Origin: Gammaproteobacteria bacterium
GTDB lineage: Bacteria > Pseudomonadota > Gammaproteobacteria > SZUA-229
Length of the DNA: 51,813 nucleotides
Reading direction: 5' to 3'
Assembly (NCBI GenBank): GCA_013041745.1
Contig: JABDRN010000074.1
Coordinates: forward strand, 1 to 51,813
Part shown: positions 35,484-44,767 of the stretch, piece by piece
How positions within the stretch are numbered: position 1 is the stretch's first letter
Layout: the number at the start of each line of letters is the position of its first letter
Position numbers and translations under genes: made by a program
Notes under the pieces: generated by a model
What the model saw: only the letters and a program-made list of their open reading frames with translations
Told to the model about the DNA's origin: nothing
Databases searched by the model: none

Positions 35484-36698
35484 TTACTGTTTATAATGCG
35501 AGAAGAAATTGGCGATCGATTTAAAGGCCCTGGTGAGCTCATCGACATGCGGTAAAAAAACTATCCTGAAATGGTCGGTATCCGGCCAATTAAATGCTGA
35601 ACCATGCACTATCAGGATCTTTTCCTGAATCAGTAGATCGAGCACCATTTTTTCATCGTCTGAGATATTGAACCGGGACTGATCCATCTTTGCAAACAGG
35701 TACATCGCACCTTTAGGTTTAACACAGCTTATACCGGGTATGGCGGTAAGCATGTCATGAGCCAGATTTCGCTGTTCGTATAAGCGGCCACCTGGTGCGA
35801 CCAGCTCATTGATGCTCTGATACCCACCAAGCGCAGTTTGAATGGCATGCTGACCGGGAACATTGGAGCATAGGCGCATCGATGCCAGTAGTTCGATGCC
35901 TTCTATATAATCCGTGGCGTTGGATTTATCACCACTGATAATCATCCAGCCAGCACGGAAGCCGGCTACTCGGTAGGCTTTTGACAGCCCGTTATAAGTG
36001 AGACAGAAAACATCCTCGCAAAGCGATGCTGTAGAGATGTGTTTTGCATCATCGTAGACGATCTTGTCATAGATCTCATCAGAGAATATGATCAGATCGT
36101 GCTCTCTTGCGAGTTCGATTATGCTAAGTAAAACTTCTTCTGGATAAACTGCGCCTGTTGGATTATTCGGGTTGATAATGACGATGCCACGCGTATAGTC
36201 AGTTATCCTGGACTTGATATCATCGATATCAGGATACCATTCTGACTCTTCATCACAGAGGTAGTGCACCGGTTTGCCTCCAGAGAGTGAGACCGCGGCA
36301 GTCCATAGTGGATAATCCGGTGCCGGTATCAGTACTTCATCACCATTATTAATCAGTGCCTGCATCGACATGACGATTAGTTCACTGGCGCCGTTACCGA
36401 GGTACACATCATCAATTTCGACGTTAGCAATGCCTTTCTGCTGGCTATATTGCATGACAGCCTTACGTCCCGAAAAAAGCCCTCTGGAATCACTGTAACC
36501 CTGAGAGACGGGAACATTATGTATCATGTCCTGGACGATTTCTTCCGGGGCATCAAAACCAAACGGAGACGGATTACCTATGTTCAGTTTGAGGATCTTG
36601 TGGCCGTCTTCTTCCAGCCGTCGCGCTTCGCGATGTACCGGACCGCGTATGTCATAACAGACAGCATCCAGTTTATGAGACTTTTTCAGTGTTCGCAT
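35484..36698 (-). CDS. alaA: Glutamate-pyruvate (alanine) aminotransferase AlaA
   Basis: This is a 404 aa class I PLP aminotransferase converting pyruvate and glutamate to alanine and 2-oxoglutarate. It aligns along its length with E. coli AlaA. Matches include VCYDIRGPVHREARRLEEDG at the N-terminus, LNIGNPSPFGFDAPEEI, IPAPDYPLWTAAVSLS, IINPNNPTGAVY and DEIYDKIVYDD. The PLP lysine is Lys240 in YNGLSKAYRVAGFRAGW, and FNWPDTDHFRIV is near the end. It is followed immediately by yggS. Confidence 0.94.
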   Translation of the reverse strand: MRTLKKSHKLDAVCYDIRGPVHREARRLEEDGHKILKLNIGNPSPFGFDAPEEIVQDMIHNVPVSQGYSDSRGLFSGRKAVMQYSQQKGIANVEIDDVYLGNGASELIVMSMQALINNGDEVLIPAPDYPLWTAAVSLSGGKPVHYLCDEESEWYPDIDDIKSRITDYTRGIVIINPNNPTGAVYPEEVLLSIIELAREHDLIIFSDEIYDKIVYDDAKHISTASLCEDVFCLTYNGLSKAYRVAGFRAGWMIISGDKSNATDYIEGIELLASMRLCSNVPGQHAIQTALGGYQSINELVAPGGRLYEQRNLAHDMLTAIPGISCVKPKGAMYLFAKMDQSRFNISDDEKMVLDLLIQEKILIVHGSAFNWPDTDHFRIVFLPHVDELTRAFKSIANFFSHYKQ

Positions 36699-36860
36699 TC
36701 TATTGATTTCAGTGACTTAAAATATACATTTCGACTTCAATGAAGTATATATGCTTATCGCGCTGAAATCTTTCAATATATACAAAAAAAGCGTGCGGCA
36801 AACGATACCAGCTCAAGAGACAATATCATGCCGGCTCACTCTTTCCACCGATATCGAGGT
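36699..36860. other. Upstream region of alaA
   Basis: This AT-rich stretch is the presumed alaA promoter region on the minus strand. GAAGTATATATGC and TTTCAATATATAC are candidate -10-type sequences, but no consensus pair stands out. No gene is seen. Confidence 0.4.
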
Positions 36861-36992
36861 AAAAAAAAGCCAACCATCAATGGTCGGCTCAAACGGGTCT
36901 CGCGCTATGAAAAAAACAACTAACTCAATATGATCTCATCTCTTTTTTAAAAGGGGAACTTACAAAGATAATCATTTAAAAGACAAAGTCAA
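36861..36992 (-). ncRNA. Candidate small RNA or long 3' UTR with strong terminator
   Basis: On the minus strand, TTGACT (36987-36992) and TATCTT (36965-36970), 16 bases apart, could start a transcript near 36957. It would end about 97 bases later at the stem AGCCGACCA-TTGA-TGGTTGGCT followed by eight T residues (36861-36868). The stem needs a G-U pair on the minus strand and would have an A-C mismatch on the plus strand, so it is built for minus-strand RNA. It could instead simply terminate the aminopeptidase transcript that ends at 37045. No open frame is visible. Confidence 0.35.
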
Positions 36993-37044
36993 GATAAGAT
37001 ACACGCCTGTAGAATGCCAGGTATATGTCAGTCATAAATTTCAA

Positions 37045-38349
37045 TCATTTATAAAACTGTTTTAATACCCTGTATAGGTAATAGGCATCCCAGCGCCCTG
37101 CCAGTTCTCGTATGGAATGCATGGCAAACGTCGGCACGCCGACATCGACCGTCTTCACCCCAATTTCACCCGCAGTTATCGGTCCGATGGTACTGCCGCA
37201 GGCCATATCTGTACGCACGACAAATGACTGTACAGGAACATCAGCCAGTTCACACAGATGCTTGAATAATGCACCTGTCTGGCTGTTACTGGCATAACGC
37301 TGGTTAGCATTCACTTTGAGGACCGGGCCATCATTGAGTATCGGACCATGATTCTTATCGTGTTTGTCGGCATAATTTGGATGCACACCATGTGCGTTAT
37401 CTGCCGAAATCATGACACTGTTGGCGATCATTCGTGATGTATCTTCATCACCATCGGATAAGCGATCCAGCGCCGATTTCAAAAACGTGCCTTGTGCACC
37501 GGCAGCAGACATGCTGCCCACTTCCTCATGGTCAGTACATACCAGAAGGGTATTCTGTTTACTGTCAGAATTGAGCAATGCCATCAACCCCGTGTAACAG
37601 CTCAAAAGATTATCGAGGCGTGCACTCGCTATGAAATCGTCATGCAGGCCGATAACCGCGGGCGGTTGCACATCATAAAAACTTAACTCGTAGTCCAGCA
37701 CCCTTACGGCCTTACCCGTCAGCATATCTGTATTGATTATCTTTAGCAGTATTTCTTTAAAATCAGCCTTACTTGAACCTTCAGCATCAGTTTCAGGCAT
37801 CTTCATAAGGATGGGAGGAAGATGTGTCTGCTTGTTGATCGAGCGATTTTCGTTTGCTTCCCTGTCGAGATGGATGGCGAGACTGGGTATTATAGCTACC
37901 GGTTTTTTCAGGTTGATCAGCTGGTAATCAATCGCCCCACTCTCATCGAGATAACTAACACGACCAGCTAATGAAAGATCACGGTCAAACCATGGGTTGA
38001 GCAGTGCACCACCATAGACTTCGACACCAAGCTGAAGATAGCTGTTGTTGACGATCTCAGGATTTGGTTTAACCTGTAAACACGGGCTATCGGTATGCGC
38101 CCCGACCATGCAAATACCGTTTTCAGCCAACGGCTGATTGAGTTGAAAGGCGATGATGGAAGAACCATTTCTGATGACGTAATAACGTCCACTCTGCTGC
38201 GCGTTATCTATCGACCATTGATCCGCTTCATCAAGTCTTGTGTAACCATGATGATCAAGCACCTGTGCCATCGATTCGACTGCGTGGAAGGGAGTCGGTG
38301 AATTTTTTATAAAGTCGATCAAGCCATTTACAAATTCTACATCTTGCAT
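37045..38349 (-). CDS. apeB: M18-family aspartyl aminopeptidase
   Basis: This is a 434 aa cytoplasmic zinc aminopeptidase that releases N-terminal acidic residues from peptides. Metal and catalytic motifs are [14 protein letters not shown] (His85), [32 protein letters not shown], and the C-terminal [12 protein letters not shown] and [13 protein letters not shown]. The start region [14 protein letters not shown] is typical of the family. AGGA lies upstream of the ATG. The gene stands alone, about 70 bases below the ATP-NAD-kinase-family gene in the same direction. Confidence 0.93.
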   Translation of the reverse strand: MQDVEFVNGLIDFIKNSPTPFHAVESMAQVLDHHGYTRLDEADQWSIDNAQQSGRYYVIRNGSSIIAFQLNQPLAENGICMVGAHTDSPCLQVKPNPEIVNNSYLQLGVEVYGGALLNPWFDRDLSLAGRVSYLDESGAIDYQLINLKKPVAIIPSLAIHLDREANENRSINKQTHLPPILMKMPETDAEGSSKADFKEILLKIINTDMLTGKAVRVLDYELSFYDVQPPAVIGLHDDFIASARLDNLLSCYTGLMALLNSDSKQNTLLVCTDHEEVGSMSAAGAQGTFLKSALDRLSDGDEDTSRMIANSVMISADNAHGVHPNYADKHDKNHGPILNDGPVLKVNANQRYASNSQTGALFKHLCELADVPVQSFVVRTDMACGSTIGPITAGEIGVKTVDVGVPTFAMHSIRELAGRWDAYYLYRVLKQFYK

Positions 38350-38422
38350 CTTAAAAATCCTGTATCTAATTTGCCGCTACTATTTAAACGGGAAATTGTT
38401 GTATTAAAAAACGATATGCTCC

Positions 38423-39547
38423 TCATTTCAATCTATAAAGCGTATGTTGCTGATATCCTGTCACCACGGGATATAGACCTCTAAGTTGCCTGTCTAAATC
38501 GATATCACCGGTATCCGATATCATCGGCCGCTTGTTTAACGAGCGCAGTTTGTCGTTGGTAGCCACGATTATAATATTATCCTGACCGACATGACGAATG
38601 ACATCGGCACTCAATTGCTGGTTGCCCCGTCCGAAAACATGGCCCTGGCCACCGATGACCGTCACTACCATCTTTGCCGGATGATCATCAATAGTTTTTA
38701 AAATAGTCTGCTCATCGACATCACTGGCAAGCAGCTCATGATTGTATACGATGTCGATGCCTAATAATGTATTGTCTAGAGCCATCTGCTTCATTATCTC
38801 TGCCGTTGTCGATCCCGAGCCGATAAGATAAAAGGTGTCAGGTTCCATAGACTCGATGACATCAGCCGCGATGTCCTGTAGCGCGATCTCATGATGGTTT
38901 ATTCCACCCTGTTTGATCAATTGCATGCGGGTATCATCGACGGGCACCGAGAGGTAGCCATAACATCGTGCGATGACTTCGCCTTCACGAAAAGCATCTT
39001 CATCGAGATCCATTACCCGTGCTTCCTGTAAAGACATCGGCTCACCAGAAATCAGCAAGTTGATCAGTTCACCTGCCTGAGAGGGAGTGACTGCATACAC
39101 TGCTGAATGAATTTTTACTCCCGCAGGAATTCCTACCACTGGTATCTCAGATCCGAACTCCTTACTCAGGACATCGAGCACATCTCGCGCAGTACCATCG
39201 CCGCCGGCAAACAGGATAAGGTCAACCTCGTGTTCAACGAACAGGCGAACGGCATTTTTCGTATCGGCTGAGGTAGTATGTTCAGCAGCCGTGTAGACAA
39301 CACGACAGTCCAGTCCATTGGCTGCAAGAACATTTTCTCCCATAGCAGCAGCAGCTGTCACAATCTCCAGTCGCTCATCGGCCGCCAGCCCGGAAAATTC
39401 CTCTACGGCTGCCGAAGCACGTTTTTCGGCTTTTAACGATGCGCCTCGTGACAGGGCGAGTTCGACAATATCACTGCCATCGCTGCCTTTGAGCGCCACA
39501 GGGCCACCGATACCGGCAAGCGGGTTAATCACAAAGCCTAATTTCAT
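38423..39547 (-). CDS. ATP-NAD kinase (NadK/AcoX) family protein
   Basis: This is a 374 aa cytoplasmic protein of the NAD-kinase-like fold. It shows KLGFVINPLAGIGGPVALKGSDG at the N-terminus, the catalytic GGDGTARDV (115-123), VVGIPAGVKIHSAVYA, FYLIGSGSTTAEI and VVTVIGGQGHVFGRGNQQ. These are hallmarks of the AcoX-like branch, distinct from classical NadK. The physiological substrate is not established for most of this branch. The start ATG follows GGTGAT. It is divergent from ispG across about 110 bases. Confidence 0.88.
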   Translation of the reverse strand: MKLGFVINPLAGIGGPVALKGSDGSDIVELALSRGASLKAEKRASAAVEEFSGLAADERLEIVTAAAAMGENVLAANGLDCRVVYTAAEHTTSADTKNAVRLFVEHEVDLILFAGGDGTARDVLDVLSKEFGSEIPVVGIPAGVKIHSAVYAVTPSQAGELINLLISGEPMSLQEARVMDLDEDAFREGEVIARCYGYLSVPVDDTRMQLIKQGGINHHEIALQDIAADVIESMEPDTFYLIGSGSTTAEIMKQMALDNTLLGIDIVYNHELLASDVDEQTILKTIDDHPAKMVVTVIGGQGHVFGRGNQQLSADVIRHVGQDNIIIVATNDKLRSLNKRPMISDTGDIDLDRQLRGLYPVVTGYQQHTLYRLK

Positions 39548-39661
39548 ATCACCAGCTAATTATTACAAAAGCTTGAGTTTATCAGCTTAAGACGACAATC
39601 TTCAGCTGGACAATGCTAAAATTCGCAGCCTGAAAAACACACCACACTATGTTGTATTGAT

Positions 39662-40906
39662 ATGAAAACCACAGACAGCTTCCCAGTTTGCCACAAGCCG
39701 CGTCACCAGACATGCTCAGTCAATGTCGGTGGTATCATAGTGGGTGGTGGTGCACCGGTGGTGGTACAGTCGATGACCAATACACATACCGCAGACGTCG
39801 CAGCCACCACGCATCAGGTCATGCAACTTGCAAATGCCGGTTCAGAACTGGTACGGATCACGGTCAATGATAACGATGCGGCGGCCGCTGTGCCACGTAT
39901 CCGTGAGTCACTGGATGCAAAACAGTGTTTTGTACCACTGGTGGGCGACTTTCATTTCAATGGTCACAGACTCTTAAGCGATCACCCTGATTGTGCCAAA
40001 GCTCTGGCAAAATATCGCATCAACCCCGGCAACGTCGGCAAAGGCAAGAAGCATGATACACAGTTTGCCACCATGGTTGAGCTTGCCTGTAAATACGACA
40101 AGGCGATACGCATCGGGGTTAACTGGGGCAGCATGGACCAGGCATTACTGGCCAGGTTGATGGATGAAAATGCGAAACTTTCAGAACCGCAGGATGCCCA
40201 TGAAGTGATGCTGGAAACTGTCATCCGTTCTGCACTGGATAGTGCAAAGCAGGCTCAAGACTTGGGTCTGGCGAAAGATAAAATCATCCTCTCCTGCAAG
40301 ATGAGCGTGGTACAGGACCTGATCACGGTATACCGCTCACTGTCACAACGTGATAACTATGCACTGCACCTCGGTCTGACCGAAGCCGGTATCGGCTCCA
40401 AGGGCATCGTCGCATCGACAGCCGCCCTCAGTATCCTGTTGCACGATGGCATAGGTGACACCATCCGTATCTCGCTGACACCGGAACCCGGAGCCGCTCG
40501 AGAGAAAGAGGTCATCGTCGCACAGGAAATACTGCAGACCATGGGGCTGCGTTCTTTCGTCCCGCTGGTTACCGCCTGCCCTGGCTGTGGCCGTACTACA
40601 AGCACCTATTTCCAGGAACTGGCCTCACAGGTGCAGAATTACTTGCGTACACAGATGCCAGGCTGGAAAGTAAAATACCAGGGAGTTGAAGACATGTCGG
40701 TAGCGGTGATGGGTTGCGTCGTGAACGGCCCTGGAGAGAGCAAACATGCCAACATCGGCATCAGCCTACCAGGCACTGGCGAGCGTCCGGTTGCACCGGT
40801 TTACGAGGACGGGGAAAAGACTGTGACGTTAAAGGGTGAAAAAATTGCTGATGAATTTGAACAGGTCATCAATGCCTACGTAGAACGCAGTTATAAAACG
40901 AAATAA
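39662..40906 (+). CDS. ispG: 4-hydroxy-3-methylbut-2-en-1-yl diphosphate synthase IspG
   Basis: IspG is the [4Fe-4S] enzyme of the MEP isoprenoid pathway, converting methylerythritol cyclodiphosphate to HMBPP. The 414 aa contain the TIM-barrel part ([37 protein letters not shown]) and the iron-sulfur domain with Cys306 and Cys309 (TACPGCGRT), Cys352 ([12 protein letters not shown]) and Glu359. The length and the insert near residue 240-290 fit the proteobacterial form. The ribosome site before ATG 39662 is weak. Confidence 0.96.
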   Translation: MKTTDSFPVCHKPRHQTCSVNVGGIIVGGGAPVVVQSMTNTHTADVAATTHQVMQLANAGSELVRITVNDNDAAAAVPRIRESLDAKQCFVPLVGDFHFNGHRLLSDHPDCAKALAKYRINPGNVGKGKKHDTQFATMVELACKYDKAIRIGVNWGSMDQALLARLMDENAKLSEPQDAHEVMLETVIRSALDSAKQAQDLGLAKDKIILSCKMSVVQDLITVYRSLSQRDNYALHLGLTEAGIGSKGIVASTAALSILLHDGIGDTIRISLTPEPGAAREKEVIVAQEILQTMGLRSFVPLVTACPGCGRTTSTYFQELASQVQNYLRTQMPGWKVKYQGVEDMSVAVMGCVVNGPGESKHANIGISLPGTGERPVAPVYEDGEKTVTLKGEKIADEFEQVINAYVERSYKTK

Positions 40907-40973
40907 ATGAATAGTTTTTTATTAGGCTTTAACTATTCAATATTAGCTATTAGCTATTAGTTATTCACTGCCA

Positions 40974-42050
40974 CTACGCGCTGGCTTGCTGGGCGTTGAT
41001 ATCGCGGCGTTTGCGCACTGCAGAGGCAAGGTTACGTAAACATATTTCGGTATTTTCCCAGGATATACAGGCATCAGTGATACTCTGCCCGTAGGTTAGC
41101 GGCTGCCCGGCGATAACATCCTGACGGCCTTCCACCAGGTGACTCTCGAGCATCACTCCCATGATACGGTTCTCACCATCAGCTATTTGTGAGGCTACGT
41201 TATCGCAGACATCGATCTGGCGGCGAAAATCTTTCATGCTGTTTGCATGCGAGCAGTCAACCATCATCCGCGGTTTAAGGCCGTATTTCTCCAGCTGCTC
41301 TGCAGCATGCTGAATACTCTGTGCGTCATAGTTTGGCTGTCTGCCACCACGCAGAATGATGTGACAGTCATTGTTTCCTTTGGTCGAGAAGATTGCAGAA
41401 TGCCCATCTTTGGTCAACGACATGAACACATGAGGGTTAGAGGCAGCTTTCACCGCATCGATTGCAATCTTAAAGCCACCATCTGTACTGTTCTTGAAAC
41501 CGACCGGACACGATAAACCTGAGGCAAGTTCACGGTGCCCCTGGCTCTCGGTCGTCCTGGCACCGATCGCCCCCCAGCTAACAAGGTCTGCGACATACTG
41601 CGGACTGATCAGGTCAAGGTATTCGGTTCCGACAGGTACGCCTTCGATTGACAGGTCACGCAGGAGTTGCCTGGCCATGCGCAGCCCTTTATTTATCTTG
41701 AAGCTCTCGTCAAGATCAGGATCGTTGATCAGCCCTTTCCAGCCAACCGTGGTACGTGGTTTTTCGAAATAGACCCTCATGATGATACACAGATCATCTG
41801 CAAGCTCTTCGATTAATAGTTTCAACCTTGAAGCATATTCCCTTGCCGCATCGGGGTCATGCACCGAACAGGGGCCAACGACCACGACCAGGCGATCATC
41901 TTCATCATGCAGGATGTTATGGATAGATTCACGTGCATGATAGACCGTCTCAGATGCTTTCTCATCCAGCGGAAACTCATCGTGAAGCGCCTGCGGTGGC
42001 AGCACCTCCTGAAGGCCGGTTATGCGTACGTCATCGGTCTTGAAAATCAT
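40974..42050 (-). CDS. 3-deoxy-7-phosphoheptulonate synthase (DAHP synthase, class I)
   Basis: This 358 aa protein is the first enzyme of the shikimate pathway, joining phosphoenolpyruvate and erythrose 4-phosphate. It belongs to the AroF/G/H type: VVVVGPCSVHDPDAAREYA, MRVYFEKPRTTVGWKGLINDPDLD, WGAIGARTTESQGHRELASGLSCPVGFKN, MVDCSHANSMKDFRRQ, GVMLESHLVEG. The N-terminal extension (KTDDVRITGLQEVLPPQAL) is the feedback-inhibition region of this class; which aromatic amino acid it senses cannot be read from sequence. It converges on ispG. Confidence 0.94.
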   Translation of the reverse strand: MIFKTDDVRITGLQEVLPPQALHDEFPLDEKASETVYHARESIHNILHDEDDRLVVVVGPCSVHDPDAAREYASRLKLLIEELADDLCIIMRVYFEKPRTTVGWKGLINDPDLDESFKINKGLRMARQLLRDLSIEGVPVGTEYLDLISPQYVADLVSWGAIGARTTESQGHRELASGLSCPVGFKNSTDGGFKIAIDAVKAASNPHVFMSLTKDGHSAIFSTKGNNDCHIILRGGRQPNYDAQSIQHAAEQLEKYGLKPRMMVDCSHANSMKDFRRQIDVCDNVASQIADGENRIMGVMLESHLVEGRQDVIAGQPLTYGQSITDACISWENTEICLRNLASAVRKRRDINAQQASA

Positions 42051-42140
42051 TCGTGTTGCTCGTCAATCAGTATAAATCGTCTAAATAATCGTAAGTTATC
42101 AATTATATAGGAATATCAGACAACTATCACACTGAAATGA

Positions 42141-42842
42141 CTATGTTTGCAGTAGAGCATCGATAATCTGCGGCAACTCATACAGGTCTGATATGACCGC
42201 ATCAGGCTCACAATCCTGCAGCCGCCACTGTTTTTGCTGACGGTTTAACCAGACGGCATGAGCACCAGCCGCTTTTGCACCGGAGACATCATGTTGCGGA
42301 TCATCACCGATATGTACCATCTGCCGAGGATCGATGTCGGTCAGTTTCTGGATTTCCTGGTAAATATCTGGCTCAGATTTTAACTTGCCGACCGATGCCG
42401 AATTAAGTGCGATATCAAACCAGTGATCGACACCGGTTTTCACCGTATCGGCATTGCCGTTGGTCAGGCTCACCAGTTGATAATCTTTGCTCAGCTCATC
42501 GAGTACCGGTTTAACATCATCGAACAGGGTAACCTGCTGTCTTGCCTCGTAGAAAACTTCAAAGGCGGGCTCAATCCAGTCATCAGATAGTGCAAACTCT
42601 TCTGCCAGTAATTCGAAAGATCTTATACGCAGCTTTGTCAGGTCATGTGCCAGCTCAGGGTGCTGTTTGAATAACTCAATTCGCCTGGCACGTAGCTGTT
42701 GCATATCGTAGCTTTGCGTGATCACAGGCACATGATCAGATAACCATTGGTAAAGTAAATCTTCTGCACGTGTAATGGTTGGAAAGCATGGCCACAGGGT
42801 GTCATCAAGATCAAAACTCAATACTTTAATGGCATTTAACAT
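42141..42842 (-). CDS. HAD-superfamily phosphatase
   Basis: This 233 aa cytoplasmic hydrolase has the four HAD motifs: FDLDDTLWPCFP with nucleophile Asp, SLTNGN, a lysine in VGKLKSEPDIYQ, and HIGDDPQHDVSGAKAAGAHAVWLNR. A helical cap lies between the first two motifs. The overall layout resembles the YigB/YjjG group (flavin mononucleotide or nucleotide phosphatases), but the substrate is uncertain. It lies in the same direction as the SPOR gene upstream (63 bases). Confidence 0.88.
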   Translation of the reverse strand: MLNAIKVLSFDLDDTLWPCFPTITRAEDLLYQWLSDHVPVITQSYDMQQLRARRIELFKQHPELAHDLTKLRIRSFELLAEEFALSDDWIEPAFEVFYEARQQVTLFDDVKPVLDELSKDYQLVSLTNGNADTVKTGVDHWFDIALNSASVGKLKSEPDIYQEIQKLTDIDPRQMVHIGDDPQHDVSGAKAAGAHAVWLNRQQKQWRLQDCEPDAVISDLYELPQIIDALLQT

Positions 42843-42905
42843 TTTCGTAAGGTTTGTTGATGAGGTTAAGTAAACTTTACTATTACAAGCTCAAATTCTC
42901 TGCAA

Positions 42906-43832
42906 CTAGTTAGCCTTGATATGTGTATCAGTTAAAACATCTGCCTGAGATATCTTATCTATGGTAGAGGCTGATGGAGTTACAGTGGGCCCAGGTGTTT
43001 TCCCATGGTCTTCGATTTGCACCGCTGGCATGCCTGTTTTTCCGGCATCAGCAAGATTCAATATATTATCAGCTGAAAACTTGACCAGGTATCCATCACC
43101 GTTTTTATCATTCTTGAATTTTTCTAAGGATGCACGCGCAGACTTCTTATCAATGAAGTAACCAAATCTGACATTGTATCTGGTTTCATTCTTCTTATTC
43201 GTATAGTCTGTAATATAAGCTTCATACTCTTCGACACGAAGTGTCTTCATCATATTTTCAGCATTGGTCAGACTACCATACATACCTACCTGGATAGAGT
43301 ATTTGACCATGTTCAGATTATTTGTTCCAGGCGAAGCAACTACTAAAGGGTCATCCATAGCCGACGGTGATGTGGTCACGAGCTGTTCAGCGTCATTCTG
43401 CTCACTACCTTTTATTTTATTTTTAATCGGTAAAGATTCAATTTCGCTTACTGCGATATCGCGATGATTTGTTCTTTTTTTATCGGCCCTGGTTTTAATA
43501 TCTTTACCTAATACAGATTCCCTTTTAGATTCTGACACCATGGTCGATATATCAGGATTCTTCATCGCCGGTGTTGCTGCTGATGCAGGATGGTCTACAT
43601 CGATAAACTCTCCTACAGCGATTTCTGCTGGTTGTTGTGATTCGAATGTGTTTTCAGCAACCTCGACTCTTTCTGGAAGCGGCAATGGCTGGACATCTGA
43701 TCCTGCCTGATAAAATGTTGCTGCCTGCTGATGGCCTAAAAAAACACCGCTGACAAAAACTGTGGTGACGGCCACCACAGAAACAAGGACAAATTTTAAC
43801 AGGTCGCGGCCGTCGATTAATAAAGGTGCCAT
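42906..43832 (-). CDS. SPOR-domain membrane protein
   Basis: This 308 aa protein has a short N-terminus, one transmembrane helix (about 12-32, FVLVSVVAVTTVFVSGVFLG), a long low-complexity periplasmic linker, and a SPOR domain (about 174-255, YSIQVGMYGSLTNAENM ... ETRYNVRFGYFIDKKSA). SPOR domains bind peptidoglycan stripped of stem peptides at division sites. The tail after the domain is Thr/Pro/Ser-rich. It resembles neither FtsN nor DamX closely. It is divergent from the thioredoxin gene. Confidence 0.85.
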   Translation of the reverse strand: MAPLLIDGRDLLKFVLVSVVAVTTVFVSGVFLGHQQAATFYQAGSDVQPLPLPERVEVAENTFESQQPAEIAVGEFIDVDHPASAATPAMKNPDISTMVSESKRESVLGKDIKTRADKKRTNHRDIAVSEIESLPIKNKIKGSEQNDAEQLVTTSPSAMDDPLVVASPGTNNLNMVKYSIQVGMYGSLTNAENMMKTLRVEEYEAYITDYTNKKNETRYNVRFGYFIDKKSARASLEKFKNDKNGDGYLVKFSADNILNLADAGKTGMPAVQIEDHGKTPGPTVTPSASTIDKISQADVLTDTHIKAN

Positions 43833-44228
43833 TTTCTAATATTTAGAGAAAGATATAAAAGGAGAACATGTAAATCTTATTTTAGCTTATGCTTTTACTT
43901 TAAACACAAATGCAGATAAATAAATTAAACACTCAGGCATTAAAATGTTCTTATAAAACCGTGTCGCAGTTTCTATAGCTGCCTGCTATCAAATGCATAG
44001 ATATTGATAATTTTCACTGGTTTTCATCGATTTTTTTCAGCAGAGTGCTATATTAATGATAGTTGTCAAAAAACTTACATTTTTCAATGTTCTCCATTTT
44101 TCTCTCTGGCAACGCATAATTGCTCAAATAAATAAATTCATAAAAGTATGAACTTATATAAATCAATGATTTACATTGATTTATAAGTGTGTGTTTTATT
44201 GTTTTTAATATTTATTTCGGGGTTAATT
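43833..44228. promoter_or_regulatory. Divergent regulatory region with large inverted repeat
   Basis: This is a 396-base AT-rich gap between divergent genes. At 44157-44185 a perfect 12-bp inverted repeat TATAAATCAATG / CATTGATTTATA surrounds ATTTA; it lies about 45 bases before the thioredoxin ATG. It could be an operator for a dimeric regulator or an RNA hairpin. No gene is seen in the rest. Confidence 0.55.
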
Positions 44229-44738
44229 ATGTTTGCATCACTCATTCGAATTTCATTAACCGTACTGACGCTATATGGCTTCTTCGGTAGTGCTAGTGCA
44301 TTTTCCGCATCGGCGCCTGATTTTGAACTTCAGGGTCCGCAAAAACAGGTAAAATTGAGTGATTATAAAGGGCAGATCGTCTATCTGGACTTCTGGGCAT
44401 CATGGTGCCAACCATGTCGCAAATCTTTCACCTGGATGAACAAGATGCAGTCTCTTTATGGAAAAGAAGGTTTCAAGGTCATCGCCATAAATCTCGATGA
44501 ATCAAAACAGAAAGCTGACAAGTTCTTACAGCAGATACCGGCAAATTTCGATGTAGCATATGATCCACGGGGGAATACTGCAGAAACCTATAATGTAAAA
44601 GCCATGCCAAGCTCTTACCTGATCGATAAGAATGGCAATGTGATTCATGCAAACCGCGGTTTCCGCGGCAATGACGAAGAAAAGCTGGAAGCGAAAATAA
44701 GAGATCTCATCCATCGATCAACTGTTGCTAGCCGATAA
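44229..44738 (+). CDS. Periplasmic TlpA/ResA-like thioredoxin
   Basis: This is a 169 aa exported thioredoxin-fold protein from ATG 44229, which has CGGGG upstream; a frame start at 44187 adds a doubtful second hydrophobic stretch. The signal region (SLIRISLTVLTLYGFFGSASAF) precedes the domain APDFELQGPQKQVKLSDYKGQ. The redox site is WCQPC (Cys60, Cys63), and the cis-proline motif is AMPSSYLID. Such proteins reduce disulfides of cytochrome c apoproteins or other periplasmic targets. No cytochrome maturation genes are adjacent. Confidence 0.9.
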   Translation: MFASLIRISLTVLTLYGFFGSASAFSASAPDFELQGPQKQVKLSDYKGQIVYLDFWASWCQPCRKSFTWMNKMQSLYGKEGFKVIAINLDESKQKADKFLQQIPANFDVAYDPRGNTAETYNVKAMPSSYLIDKNGNVIHANRGFRGNDEEKLEAKIRDLIHRSTVASR

Positions 44739-44767
44739 TAACACTCAGAGATACTAAGCTTTTAATT

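Noticed and set aside
35480-35548. Longer start for yggS
   Set aside because: It lies within the end of alaA; the ATG at 35479, four bases after the alaA stop, gives the normal family length.
40945-40965. Short tandem TAGCTATTAGCTATTAG
   Set aside because: It is a tiny AT-rich repeat between convergent genes with no sign of function.
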